A stretch of 64,000 bases of DNA, taken from the NCBI RefSeq assembly GCF_000176135.1, contig NZ_ACZN01000016.1, forward strand, positions 558,001 through 622,000, written 5' to 3'. Below the pieces are notes generated by a model. It searched no databases. It was not told the DNA's origin and was given only the letters and a program-made list of their open reading frames with translations. Below are positions 26,435 through 34,710 of the stretch, in pieces. The position numbers and the translations under genes are program-made. Numbering within the stretch: the stretch's first letter is position 1; each line of letters starts with the position of its first letter. The DNA comes from Vibrio coralliilyticus ATCC BAA-450 (GTDB taxonomy: Bacteria > Pseudomonadota > Gammaproteobacteria > Enterobacterales > Vibrionaceae).

Positions 26435-28723
26435 ATGGCTGGGACGGACTTTGTGTCTCTTCTATGGTTGCTGGTTTGCACTTGTATTGCATTCTTCATG
26501 CAAGCTGGCTTTACCCTAATCGAAACCGGTTGTGTTCGCGCGAAGAATTCTGTCAATGTCGCGATGAAGAACATGGCAGACTTTCTAGTGGTGTCTGTCG
26601 TCTATGTTTTCGTTGGTTTCCATTTAGCACAGGGCAGCTCGCTTTTCTCATTCGACACTTTCCCTCTAACAAGTGAAGACTTTCCCGTTGTGATGTTTAA
26701 CCTGATGTTTGTTGCGACCGCCGCGACTATTGTCTCAGGTTGTGTTGCCGAGCGAATGAGTTTTCGCGGTTATATTTATACGTCGGCTTTCATTGGTATA
26801 CTGACGTATCCAGTGGTGTCCTACTGGACTTGGAACCCTAATTCTTGGCTCTACATACTTGGTTTTCAAGATTTTGCTGGAGGTGCGACGGTTCATGTTG
26901 TAGGTGGCATGATTGGTTTAGTCGGTACGATGATCATAGGGCCACGCAAAGACCGATTCATTGGCACACAACAAGTAAATGAAATCCCCTCCTATAATCA
27001 CACTCTGGTTACGATCGGCGTGTTTTTAATGGTGTTTGCTTGGCTCGGTTTTAATGGTGGGAGTTTCTACCAATTCGATGCACGTGTTCCTGTCGTTTTG
27101 TTTAACACTGTCCTTTGTGGTGCCGTGTCAGGATTTGTCACTCTGATTCTTGTCCATCGGTCCAAACACGTGCCAGTGTTTGTCACGCTCAATAGTGTTC
27201 TGGGTGGGTTAGTTATCGTGACAGCGGGCGCCAATATCTTTAATACATTTGAGGTTGCTCTGCTGGGTTTTCTGGCATCCATTACGGTGTACTACGGCGA
27301 AAGAATCCTAGTAGCACTTAAGATAGATGACCCTGTTGGTGCCATCCCAGTTCATTTGTTCTGCGGTATTTTAGGCGTTATATACACCGGCTATTCACTC
27401 AGCTTGACGCAAAATGGTGAGTTGGTCTGGGACGTGATGGTGCAAGCTGTTGGTATTCTGGTGATCTTGTTTTGGTCTGGCATTAACTCTTATGCATGTT
27501 TTCAACTATTGAAGTGTTTTCATCTCGACAGGGTGTCTCCTCAGGATGAAGAGCTTGGTTTGAATGTCACAGAGCATGGTGTCCAGATGAGTTGGCTTGA
27601 GACCCTTAGAGTGATTGAAGGCATCAGTCGAGACGGTGATTACTCAAAACGCGTGCCGGTGGAAATCGGTACGGAAGCGGGTGACGTTGCCATTTCTTTC
27701 AATCATTTAATGGATAGGCTAGAGGCCAATATCGATGTGTTACACCACGTAGCAAAAGGTAACCTTGATGATGTGGATATTGTTCCGAGTAGTGATAAAG
27801 ACGTAATGGCGAACTCACTTCATTCAATGATTGTCAGTTTACGCTCGCTGATTGATGAAGTGGAAGGCGAAATTGAAAATCAAGCCATGCAAATTGAAAC
27901 CAGTGAGCACTCCATCCAAACACTCATCGAGAAATTTAAACGCACTCAAGATCAACTCATGGAAGCGGAAAAGATGTCTGCACTGACTGGGATGGTTGTG
28001 GGGGTGGCGCACGAGTTGAATACGCCGCTGGGCATCTCTGTTACGAGTCTTTCTGTTCTCAGCGAGCATCTTGATGAAGTGGCGAAGAAGTTTTCGGAAC
28101 GGACTATTACTACAGATGACCTGAACCGCTTTCTCAACGTCGCTAATGAATGTATTGAAATGATAGTGAACAATATCGAACGCTCGGTTGATTTGGTCAG
28201 TAAGCTCAAGCAAGTCAATCAGAAAATGACGACAGAAGAGCCTAAGCTGATTGATCTCAAACCCATGCTGAATGATGCCGTTTTGCATGTTAAAGATACT
28301 TTATTGCAGAAATCGATCGAGGTTGAAATCGAATGTGAAGAGACATTGCAAGCGTTCTTACCACCGATCTCGCTCCAGTGTGTGGTAGAAGAGCTTCTCA
28401 ACAATAGTGCACTGCATGGCTTTGGTGAAGAGCAAGATGAAGCTCAACGCGTGATTATGGTTAATGTGCACCAATCCAGTAACCGTATTGATATTATCGT
28501 AGAGGATAATGGTGTCGGCATTGCGCCAGAAAACCAGAAAAAAATCTTTCAGCCGTTTTTTACTACCCTACGTGCAAGAGGTGGTACAGGCCTTGGCCTA
28601 CATATGGTCTATAACATTTGTACACAGAAACTTGCAGGTGCGATTAATGTTCAGAGCGAAGTGAATAAAGGCACTCGCATCGCGCTTTCTCTCGATACTA
28701 TGGGAGCCGCTGCGGCTCAATAA
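26435..28723 (+). CDS. Ammonium transporter (Amt) domain-histidine kinase fusion
   Basis: A 762-residue sensor whose input domain is a complete Amt channel fold (about residues 1-385, eleven hydrophobic helices). It includes both pore histidine regions, G-G-A-T-V-H-V-V-G-G and P-V-H-L-F-C-G-I-L-G. A HAMP-like stretch (about 390-470) and a coiled coil lead to the phospho-acceptor H526 in G-V-A-H-E-L-N-T-P-L-G. An HATPase domain follows with N-N-S-A-L-H-G, D-N-G-V-G-I and G-T-G-L-G-L-H. Such Amt-kinase fusions are thought to sense ammonium through the channel (as with Ks-Amt5). No response regulator is adjacent. AAGG precedes the ATG. Confidence 0.9.
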   Translation: MAGTDFVSLLWLLVCTCIAFFMQAGFTLIETGCVRAKNSVNVAMKNMADFLVVSVVYVFVGFHLAQGSSLFSFDTFPLTSEDFPVVMFNLMFVATAATIVSGCVAERMSFRGYIYTSAFIGILTYPVVSYWTWNPNSWLYILGFQDFAGGATVHVVGGMIGLVGTMIIGPRKDRFIGTQQVNEIPSYNHTLVTIGVFLMVFAWLGFNGGSFYQFDARVPVVLFNTVLCGAVSGFVTLILVHRSKHVPVFVTLNSVLGGLVIVTAGANIFNTFEVALLGFLASITVYYGERILVALKIDDPVGAIPVHLFCGILGVIYTGYSLSLTQNGELVWDVMVQAVGILVILFWSGINSYACFQLLKCFHLDRVSPQDEELGLNVTEHGVQMSWLETLRVIEGISRDGDYSKRVPVEIGTEAGDVAISFNHLMDRLEANIDVLHHVAKGNLDDVDIVPSSDKDVMANSLHSMIVSLRSLIDEVEGEIENQAMQIETSEHSIQTLIEKFKRTQDQLMEAEKMSALTGMVVGVAHELNTPLGISVTSLSVLSEHLDEVAKKFSERTITTDDLNRFLNVANECIEMIVNNIERSVDLVSKLKQVNQKMTTEEPKLIDLKPMLNDAVLHVKDTLLQKSIEVEIECEETLQAFLPPISLQCVVEELLNNSALHGFGEEQDEAQRVIMVNVHQSSNRIDIIVEDNGVGIAPENQKKIFQPFFTTLRARGGTGLGLHMVYNICTQKLAGAINVQSEVNKGTRIALSLDTMGAAAAQ

Positions 28724-28840
28724 CTCTACTCCCTGTTTCTCAGTTTGATTCACAACGCTTGTCAAATTACTGCCTCAAAAGCGTAAGCAGCTTGTCATTT
28801 TCCCCCGGGACACTTAGTACTGGTGACATTAGAAGCTGGT

Positions 28841-30196
28841 ATGACAATGAGAGTAGCAATTTTTGGTAGTGGTTATGTGGGGTTGGTACAAGCCGCGGTT
28901 TTGAGTGATGCTGGGCATAATGTGTGCTGTATCGATGTCGATGAAGAACGTATTGCAAAATTGAGAAATGGTGTTGTCCCAATATACGAACCAGGACTAG
29001 AAAAGCTGGTCGCTGAAAACTCCTTTGCGGGTCGGCTCACTTTCACGACCTCCGCAGAGCATGAGCTGAATCGGTCAGACGTCATTTTTATTGCTGTCGG
29101 CACTCCTCAGGATCAAGATGGCTCTGCCGATCTCAATTATGTGCTTGCGGTAGCGTCAGAAATTGGTAAGTACATTCACGAAGACAAAGTGGTGGTGAAT
29201 AAATCCACCGTACCTGTGGGAACCGCTCAAGCCGTAGAGTGTGAGATTAAGCTTCAACTGGCTCGTCGAGGATTGAACTCATTGGACGTGGCGGTATTGT
29301 CTAATCCTGAATTTCTTAAAGAGGGCACCGCAGTTACCGACTGTACTCGCCCAGACCGCATCATTGTTGGTGTAGACAAACATCATGCGCGCTATCAACA
29401 ACTTAAAGAGCTGATGCGTGAGCTCTATGCGCCATTCAATCGCAATCATGAAAAGTTGATCTTTATGGATGTAAAATCAGCAGAGTTAACTAAGTACGCC
29501 GCGAACAGCATGTTGGCAACTAAGATCAGCTTCATGAATGAAATGGCGAATATTGCGGAGCGCGTTGGAGCGAATATTGAAGATGTTCGTAAAGGTATTG
29601 GCAGTGATGAGCGTATTGGTTACCACTTTATCTATCCTGGTTGTGGTTATGGTGGTTCATGTTTTCCTAAAGATATTCAGGCGTTAATTAAGACCTCCGA
29701 AAGCTTCGGATATAGTAGTGAAATATTGAAAGCGGTCGAGAACGTTAACTTCTATCAAAAGCACAAGTTGTATGACCTAGTGCAAACACACTTTGGTGGT
29801 AGAGAGCAGTTGCGAAACAAGACGTTGGCATTATGGGGGTTAGCTTTTAAGCCTCGAACAGATGATATGCGTGAAGCCCCGAGTCGAGTTTTGATGGAAG
29901 CGTTATGGGAGGCGGGTGCAACGGTTCAGGCTTTCGATCCAAAAGCAATGGAAGAAGCGCAGCGAATCTATGGCCCACGTTCAGACTTGCGCTTGATGGG
30001 GACGAAAGAGGCGACTCTCAGTGGTGCGGACGGGCTTATCATCTGTACAGAGTGGCAGAATTTTAAGGCGCCAGATTTTGATTTTATTAAGCAGGCTCTA
30101 AATCAGGCTGTTATCTTTGACGGTCGTAACCTGTACGAGCCAGAGCGTCTTTCTAGCCGAGGTATTCAATATTATTCTATTGGTCGCCGAATCTAG
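28841..30196 (+). CDS. ugd: UDP-glucose 6-dehydrogenase
   Basis: Oxidises UDP-glucose to UDP-glucuronate with two NAD+, a precursor for capsule and surface polysaccharides. The Rossmann motif is F-G-S-G-Y-V-G-L near the N-terminus. The conserved V-G-T-P-Q and S-N-P-E-F-L-K-E-G blocks follow, and the catalytic cysteine lies in Y-P-G-C-G-Y-G-G-S-C-F-P-K-D. The length of 451 residues from the ATG at 28841 is normal. A GTG at 28823 would add six residues and is not favoured. A terminator follows directly. No other polysaccharide genes lie nearby. Confidence 0.93.
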   Translation: MTMRVAIFGSGYVGLVQAAVLSDAGHNVCCIDVDEERIAKLRNGVVPIYEPGLEKLVAENSFAGRLTFTTSAEHELNRSDVIFIAVGTPQDQDGSADLNYVLAVASEIGKYIHEDKVVVNKSTVPVGTAQAVECEIKLQLARRGLNSLDVAVLSNPEFLKEGTAVTDCTRPDRIIVGVDKHHARYQQLKELMRELYAPFNRNHEKLIFMDVKSAELTKYAANSMLATKISFMNEMANIAERVGANIEDVRKGIGSDERIGYHFIYPGCGYGGSCFPKDIQALIKTSESFGYSSEILKAVENVNFYQKHKLYDLVQTHFGGREQLRNKTLALWGLAFKPRTDDMREAPSRVLMEALWEAGATVQAFDPKAMEEAQRIYGPRSDLRLMGTKEATLSGADGLIICTEWQNFKAPDFDFIKQALNQAVIFDGRNLYEPERLSSRGIQYYSIGRRI

Positions 30197-30202
30197 GAAG
30201 TG

Positions 30203-30228
30203 GAAGGGGAAGTTTTCCCCTTCTTTTT
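30203..30228 (+). terminator. Rho-independent terminator after ugd
   Basis: GAAGGGGAA / TTCCCCTTC around a short GTT loop, followed by five T. Confidence 0.82.
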
Positions 30229-30239
30229 CAACTCACTGG

Positions 30240-30701
30240 TTAGCCAAGAAATTCTGCTTGTTTCTCGTGTTGAACGACTTTACGCACTACGACTGTATTA
30301 GCAATCAAATCGTGCCAGCCTTGCTTCTTACCATTAAAAGCTATCCAGATAAAGCCGAGGCAAAGAGGAATAGCGCTGATGTAATATGCAAGGTAACGGA
30401 TGACTGATTTAGAAAGCGTCAGCCGATGGCCTGTAACTGCATCTAATACTTCTAGTTTTAAAGCCATCTTTCCGGGTGTTGCTGAGCGGTAGACCCAGAA
30501 CGCAACGGTGGCTATCAGAGGACAAATCCAGTTTAGGACTAAGTCCCAACCTCCAAGCAGAAAATCATCTGAGCTCCAATAGACTTCACCATAAACCCAG
30601 TGCATTAAGGGTGTTATTAGGAGTAACAGTAGTACGGTATCGATTAGTGACGCAGCAAAACGGATCCAAAAGCCTGCGTATTCCTTTGATGTATCTTTCA
30701 T
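30240..30701 (-). CDS. RDD family membrane protein
   Basis: A 153-residue inner-membrane protein with the RDD motif region (A-G-F-W-I-R-F-A-A-S-L-I-D-T-V) at the N-terminus. Three to four hydrophobic segments follow, and the Y-R-S-A-T-P-G-K-M-A-L-K-L-E-V-L-D motif is typical of the family. Function is poorly known; some relatives act in ion homeostasis. It converges with ugd. Confidence 0.85.
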   Translation of the reverse strand: MKDTSKEYAGFWIRFAASLIDTVLLLLLITPLMHWVYGEVYWSSDDFLLGGWDLVLNWICPLIATVAFWVYRSATPGKMALKLEVLDAVTGHRLTLSKSVIRYLAYYISAIPLCLGFIWIAFNGKKQGWHDLIANTVVVRKVVQHEKQAEFLG

Positions 30702-31135
30702 TTTTACCTTCTAGCCAGTAGACCAGCCCATTTATAGATAAGCTTGATTGTTTTAATAGTCATAAGTAGTAAGGGGAATGTATCAGAAGGTGAGGAAGAA
30801 GTGTTTTGTTTAAGGTGAATCTAACCAAATCATGACGTAAACCTCTCCGTCAAAACACGTTTTACGGACCGTAAAAACCGTCAAAATCGCTAAGGATAAT
30901 AACGAAAAATCCTGATATATATCATAAAATCAATTGGTTAAGCTCTTTTTGGTTGGGTGTGAAGTGTAATCAAAAATTTTGTGAATTTTTCCAATACTGC
31001 AAGCTTGTGTCCATAAGCTAAAAAGAGTGCTCGAAGGTGTGAAACTTTGTTGTTTTTGTGGCTAACATAATTTTTGCGAACACGGTCTGTTGGCTGAATA
31101 AGCAGTGTGTATGTATCAACCACTCGAGGTTTATT
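30702..31135. other. Upstream region of the chitinase gene, with a 17-bp palindrome
   Basis: This 434-bp AT-rich stretch has no gene I can support. It contains a perfect inverted repeat TTTTACGG-A-CCGTAAAA at 30860-30876, flanked by two CCGTCAAAA copies (30847-30855 and 30878-30886). It is therefore a candidate operator cluster for the chitinase. The Shine-Dalgarno GAGG lies seven bases before the chitinase ATG. Confidence 0.45.
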
Positions 31136-33604
31136 ATGAACAAGCGACAAAACAAAAAACTACTCGCTTTATCTATTGCAGTAGGGGCGACATTGTCTCC
31201 TATGTCAGCGTTAGCAAGTGCTCAAGCTGGTCAGGAAATGGTTAATCCCACTGGGATGATCTTAGAAGGCTATTGGCACAATTGGTGTAATGTTGGTGGC
31301 GGAGATGGGTATAGACAAGGCTCATCTGCATGTATCCAACTCAATGAGGTACCACGAGATTATAATGTCGTGATGGTTTCCTTCATGAAAGTGTTTGATG
31401 AAACAGAAGGACGTATACCAACATTTCGTTTAGACCCTGCTCTGGGGATGTCTGAACAAGATTTTATCAAGCAAATTGGTGAGTTAAATGCTCAGGGCCG
31501 CTCAGTGTTAATCTCTATGGGTGGCGCAAATGCGCACATCGCAATGCAATCAGGCGATGAGCAGCCTTTAGCTGAAGAAATCATTCGACTGACTGATCTC
31601 TATGGTTTTGACGGGTTGGATATCGATCTTGAACAATCAGCGATCAGAGAGAAAGACAACGAGCAAGTTATTGTTGATGCGCTTAAAATCGTCAAAGAGC
31701 ATTACAGAAAGTCTGACAAGAATTTCATCATTGCTATGGCACCTGAGTTCCCCAATTTAAGGCACGCCGCAAATCAGTCTTATAAAGCTTACATAGAAAA
31801 TTTAGAGGGCTATTACGACTGGATCAGTCCACAATTTTATAATCAAGCTGGCGATGGTGTGAATGGTGATTATAGCGGTGAAGCATGCAGTGGCTGGCTA
31901 GCTCAAAACAATGACGAGTGTAAGAAAGAGTTCATTTATTGGAGCTCATACAATGTTGCAAATGGTATCGACGGTTACGTGAAGATTCCGCACGATAAGC
32001 TTGTATATGGAGTTCCCGCTAACAATGATGCAGCTAACAATGGATTCGTAAAAGATCCTCAAGACCTATTTGATGCGTTTGCTCAGCTAGAGGCTGAAGG
32101 ACTGGGTTTACGCGGTATTATGACTTGGTCAGTCAACTGGGATCTGGGAAAAGATTCAGCGGACAAACCCTATGACCAACAGTTTGTAAACACTTATGGC
32201 CCTTTCATTCATGGTGGCGATGTTGACATGCCGCCAGTGTTTTCTGGTACTCAAGATACTGAAATCTTTGTCAATACTGAGTTTGATGAAATGGCAGGTG
32301 TGACCGCATCGGATGAAGAAGATGGCGATCTAACCAGCAAAATCACTCATGAAGGGGAGGTGGATGAGTCCCGAAAAGGGGTTTATACCATTATCTACCG
32401 TGTGACGGATAGCGGTAACAATACCACAACTGATTCTCGCCTTGTAACGGTAAAAGATGATGATGGGACGATTGGGTCCAAACCTGAAATTCATGGAGTG
32501 GAAGACACAACATCTGTTCTTGGCCAGTTCTTCGATACCATGCTTGGGGTATCTGCGCTAGATAGTGAAGATGGCAACATCACTTCTCAGATAACGATCG
32601 AAGGTAATGTTGACACTGCCAATATTGGCGATAACACTTTGACTTATCGTGTGGAAGACAGCGATGGTAATGAAGCGGTTGAGGTGCGCAATGTCCAAGT
32701 CATTAACGAGGCACCAGTACTTCATGGTATCAGTGATGTATCAATTACTGTGGGCGATGAATTTGATGCATTGTATGGCGTCACCGCACATGACTCGACA
32801 GATGGTGATTTAACCAGCCGAATTCTAGTCGATGGTGAGGTAAACTCAACTGAACCTGGCCGTTATGCCTTGGTCTATTCTGTTTCTGACTTCAACGGAG
32901 CAACCACCATTGAAAACAGAAATGTGACAGTGAATGAAGCGTCGGTTTGTGTTATTCACGACTACCCAGACTGGCCTAGAAAGGACTGGGAAGGTGGCGA
33001 ATATAATCACGCAGATAAGGGTGATTTAATGCGCTACGAAGGTGTGGTCTATGAAGCTCAATGGTACACCACAACAGTTCCTGGAAGTGATTCGAGCTGG
33101 ATTGTGGCTGATGGTGATTGCCAAAGCGAAGGAAACCAAGCGCCAGACGCTATTATCAATGGCCCGGCAAGTGCCATTGTTGGTTCTTCTATCACTCTAG
33201 ATGGTAGTCAGTCTGTGGATCATGATGGTTCTATTTCTAACTATCAGTGGAGCTGGAATGGGGTAGTGCTCAGTGAATCGAGTTCTTCGCTAAATGTGGA
33301 TTTCACACAGGGGCATTTAGGACAAAATGTTTTCACTTTGGTCGTCGCGGACAACGAAGGCTTAACGGATTCAGTGGAACATACGGTGAATGTGACGTCT
33401 GATGATGGTGGGACTGATCCAGGTGTCTGTGAAGGCATTCCCGCTTACCAAACTTATGATCCTTCAACGGGAGAAGGCATTTACATGACGGGTGTTCAGG
33501 TTGCGCATAAAGGCGATAAGTATGAAGCGCTAACCGATAACTTGTATAACATAGAGCCGGGTACCGCAGATCATTGGTGGAAGCCTTTGGGGTCTTGCGA
33601 GTAG
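31136..33604 (+). CDS. Secreted GH18 chitinase with DUF5011, CBM5/12 and PKD modules
   Basis: A secreted 822-residue chitin-degrading enzyme. A signal peptide (M-N-K-R-Q-N-K-K-L-L ... S-A-L-A) precedes a glycosyl hydrolase 18 domain (about 35-350), with the catalytic D159-G-L-D162-I-D164-L-E166, E166 being the acid. Three DUF5011 Ig-like repeats follow (about 365-600), each with an E-D-G-x-(L/I)-T-S or D-G-D-L-T-S core. A first CBM5/12-like chitin-binding module (about 605-665), a PKD domain (about 670-750) and a second CBM5/12 module at the C-terminus complete it. I take the ATG at 31136, since GAGG and the signal peptide both fit, and reject an upstream in-frame ATG at 31058. Confidence 0.93.
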   Translation: MNKRQNKKLLALSIAVGATLSPMSALASAQAGQEMVNPTGMILEGYWHNWCNVGGGDGYRQGSSACIQLNEVPRDYNVVMVSFMKVFDETEGRIPTFRLDPALGMSEQDFIKQIGELNAQGRSVLISMGGANAHIAMQSGDEQPLAEEIIRLTDLYGFDGLDIDLEQSAIREKDNEQVIVDALKIVKEHYRKSDKNFIIAMAPEFPNLRHAANQSYKAYIENLEGYYDWISPQFYNQAGDGVNGDYSGEACSGWLAQNNDECKKEFIYWSSYNVANGIDGYVKIPHDKLVYGVPANNDAANNGFVKDPQDLFDAFAQLEAEGLGLRGIMTWSVNWDLGKDSADKPYDQQFVNTYGPFIHGGDVDMPPVFSGTQDTEIFVNTEFDEMAGVTASDEEDGDLTSKITHEGEVDESRKGVYTIIYRVTDSGNNTTTDSRLVTVKDDDGTIGSKPEIHGVEDTTSVLGQFFDTMLGVSALDSEDGNITSQITIEGNVDTANIGDNTLTYRVEDSDGNEAVEVRNVQVINEAPVLHGISDVSITVGDEFDALYGVTAHDSTDGDLTSRILVDGEVNSTEPGRYALVYSVSDFNGATTIENRNVTVNEASVCVIHDYPDWPRKDWEGGEYNHADKGDLMRYEGVVYEAQWYTTTVPGSDSSWIVADGDCQSEGNQAPDAIINGPASAIVGSSITLDGSQSVDHDGSISNYQWSWNGVVLSESSSSLNVDFTQGHLGQNVFTLVVADNEGLTDSVEHTVNVTSDDGGTDPGVCEGIPAYQTYDPSTGEGIYMTGVQVAHKGDKYEALTDNLYNIEPGTADHWWKPLGSCE

Positions 33605-33641
33605 CAAAGTTTCTCGCGACGAAATAAAGGTTCATTTATTT

Positions 33642-33686
33642 AGCCACTAACAGGCAGGTTGAATTCCTCTTGTTAGTGGCTTTTTC
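33642..33686 (+). terminator. Terminator after the chitinase gene
   Basis: An 11-base stem AGCCACTAACA / TGTTAGTGGCT with an 18-base loop, followed by TTTTTC. It lies between the convergent chitinase and DUF3012 genes. Confidence 0.75.
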
Positions 33687-33695
33687 GTTGAGTGA

Positions 33696-33959
33696 CTAAA
33701 GAATGCAATGTTTGGCGTAGCTGGTGGCTTCGTTTGCTGTCCATTCGCCTTTCGGTTTATCAGCTAAGTCCTGGCACCAAGCTTCGCTACCGACCGTATT
33801 CTGAAATACACAGTGTTTGGCAAAGTCGAGCGCTCCCTGAGCATTCCATTCGCTCTTCGGTTTATCCTGCATGTTGTCACACCATTCCTGTGTGCCGATT
33901 TCTTCTTGGCATGCGCTCAGTGCTAACGCTGCGGCAAGAACGAAAACTATTCTTTTCAT
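33696..33959 (-). CDS. DUF3012 lipoprotein with duplicated domain
   Basis: An 87-residue predicted lipoprotein. A short signal ends in the lipobox L-S-A-C (M-K-R-I-V-F-V-L-A-A-A-L-A-L-S-A-C). The mature part is two tandem copies of the small DUF3012 unit: I-G-T-Q-E-W-C-D-N-M ... F-A-K-H-C-V-F, then V-G-S-E-A-W-C-Q-D-L ... Y-A-K-H-C-I-L. Each unit has a W-C and an H-C cysteine that may form a disulphide. Most members I know carry one unit. The ATG at 33959 is chosen because it begins the signal peptide. Function is unknown. Confidence 0.82.
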   Translation of the reverse strand: MKRIVFVLAAALALSACQEEIGTQEWCDNMQDKPKSEWNAQGALDFAKHCVFQNTVGSEAWCQDLADKPKGEWTANEATSYAKHCIL

Positions 33960-34065
33960 CGTTTCTCTCAGTTTTTTGTTTGCGCCACTATACCCAAATT
34001 TACGTCTCAAGTGTGTTATTTACGGCTGAATCAATCACCTGCTGCGTTAAAAAATGCATCAAATT

Positions 34066-34083
34066 TGGTGAATGATGTCACTG
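34066..34083. promoter_or_regulatory. CRP-like site upstream of rbsD
   Basis: GTGA, six bases, TCAC is a perfect core match to the CRP consensus (GGTGA/TCACT in the wider frame). It lies about 185 bp before rbsD and 88 bp before the RbsR palindrome, consistent with catabolite activation of ribose uptake. Confidence 0.6.
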
Positions 34084-34170
34084 TTTGGGGCTGTTAAAAT
34101 CATCAATTAAGGATCCGTTTCACACTCTAAAGATGAGTGACTCGCAAAACTGAAGTCAACGATTATGATT

Positions 34171-34190
34171 TCATCGAAACGTTTCGATGA
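34171..34190. promoter_or_regulatory. RbsR operator, perfect 20-bp palindrome
   Basis: A perfect palindrome with arms TCATCGAAAC and GTTTCGATGA. The core CGAAACGTTTCG equals the known enterobacterial RbsR operator core. It lies 77 bp before rbsD and is presumably bound by the RbsR encoded at the end of the same operon. Confidence 0.85.
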
Positions 34191-34266
34191 GTTTTCTGTT
34201 AATAGCGGATGCAGTGCGAAATAGAAACTCAACGCAGTTTGAACGTGTAATCGATAGGTCGATGAA

Positions 34267-34686
34267 ATGAAAAAAAGTACCCTGATAAACTCTGAACTTT
34301 CTTACCTCGTGGCGACACTAGGCCATACTGATGAAATCACGATATGTGATGCAGGCTTACCAATTCCCGAGCAGGTGCAACGTGTAGATCTTGCGTTGAC
34401 TCACGGCGTGCCAAGCTTTTTGGAAACAGTGCGAGTGATTCTTTCAGAGTCGCAAATAGAAGGGGTGATCATCGCTGAAGAGTTTGCCTCCGTCAGTCCT
34501 GCACATCATGAGACTTTGATTGCTGAGCTGCGTGCTGAAGAAGCGCAGACAGGAAAATCTATTTCGGTGGTTTATGTACCACATGAAGAATTCAAAACGC
34601 GCACTCAGCAAAGCCGTGCCGTAGTGAGAACGGGTGAGTGTACGCCTTACGCCAATGTAATTTTTCAAGCTGGTGTTGTGTTTTAA
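34267..34686 (+). CDS. rbsD: D-ribose pyranase
   Basis: Interconverts beta-pyranose and beta-furanose forms of ribose so that RbsK can phosphorylate it. The 139-residue length matches E. coli RbsD. The catalytic histidine is H20 in T-L-G-H-T-D-E-I, and the Y-A-N-V-I-F motif stands near the C-terminus. It is the first gene of rbsDACBKR, with the RbsR palindrome 77 bp upstream and rbsA 24 bp downstream. Confidence 0.95.
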   Translation: MKKSTLINSELSYLVATLGHTDEITICDAGLPIPEQVQRVDLALTHGVPSFLETVRVILSESQIEGVIIAEEFASVSPAHHETLIAELRAEEAQTGKSISVVYVPHEEFKTRTQQSRAVVRTGECTPYANVIFQAGVVF

Positions 34687-34710
34687 GCCGTTTGAGACTG
34701 AGGACCAATT

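Noticed and set aside
31058..31135. Upstream ATG of the chitinase frame
   Set aside because: The 26 extra residues precede a normal signal peptide, and the ATG at 31136 has a good GAGG ribosome binding site.
33692..34075. Rightward open frame of 127 codons opposite the DUF3012 lipoprotein
   Set aside because: It is antisense to a gene with a clear lipobox and repeated domain, and its own product has no signal or motif.
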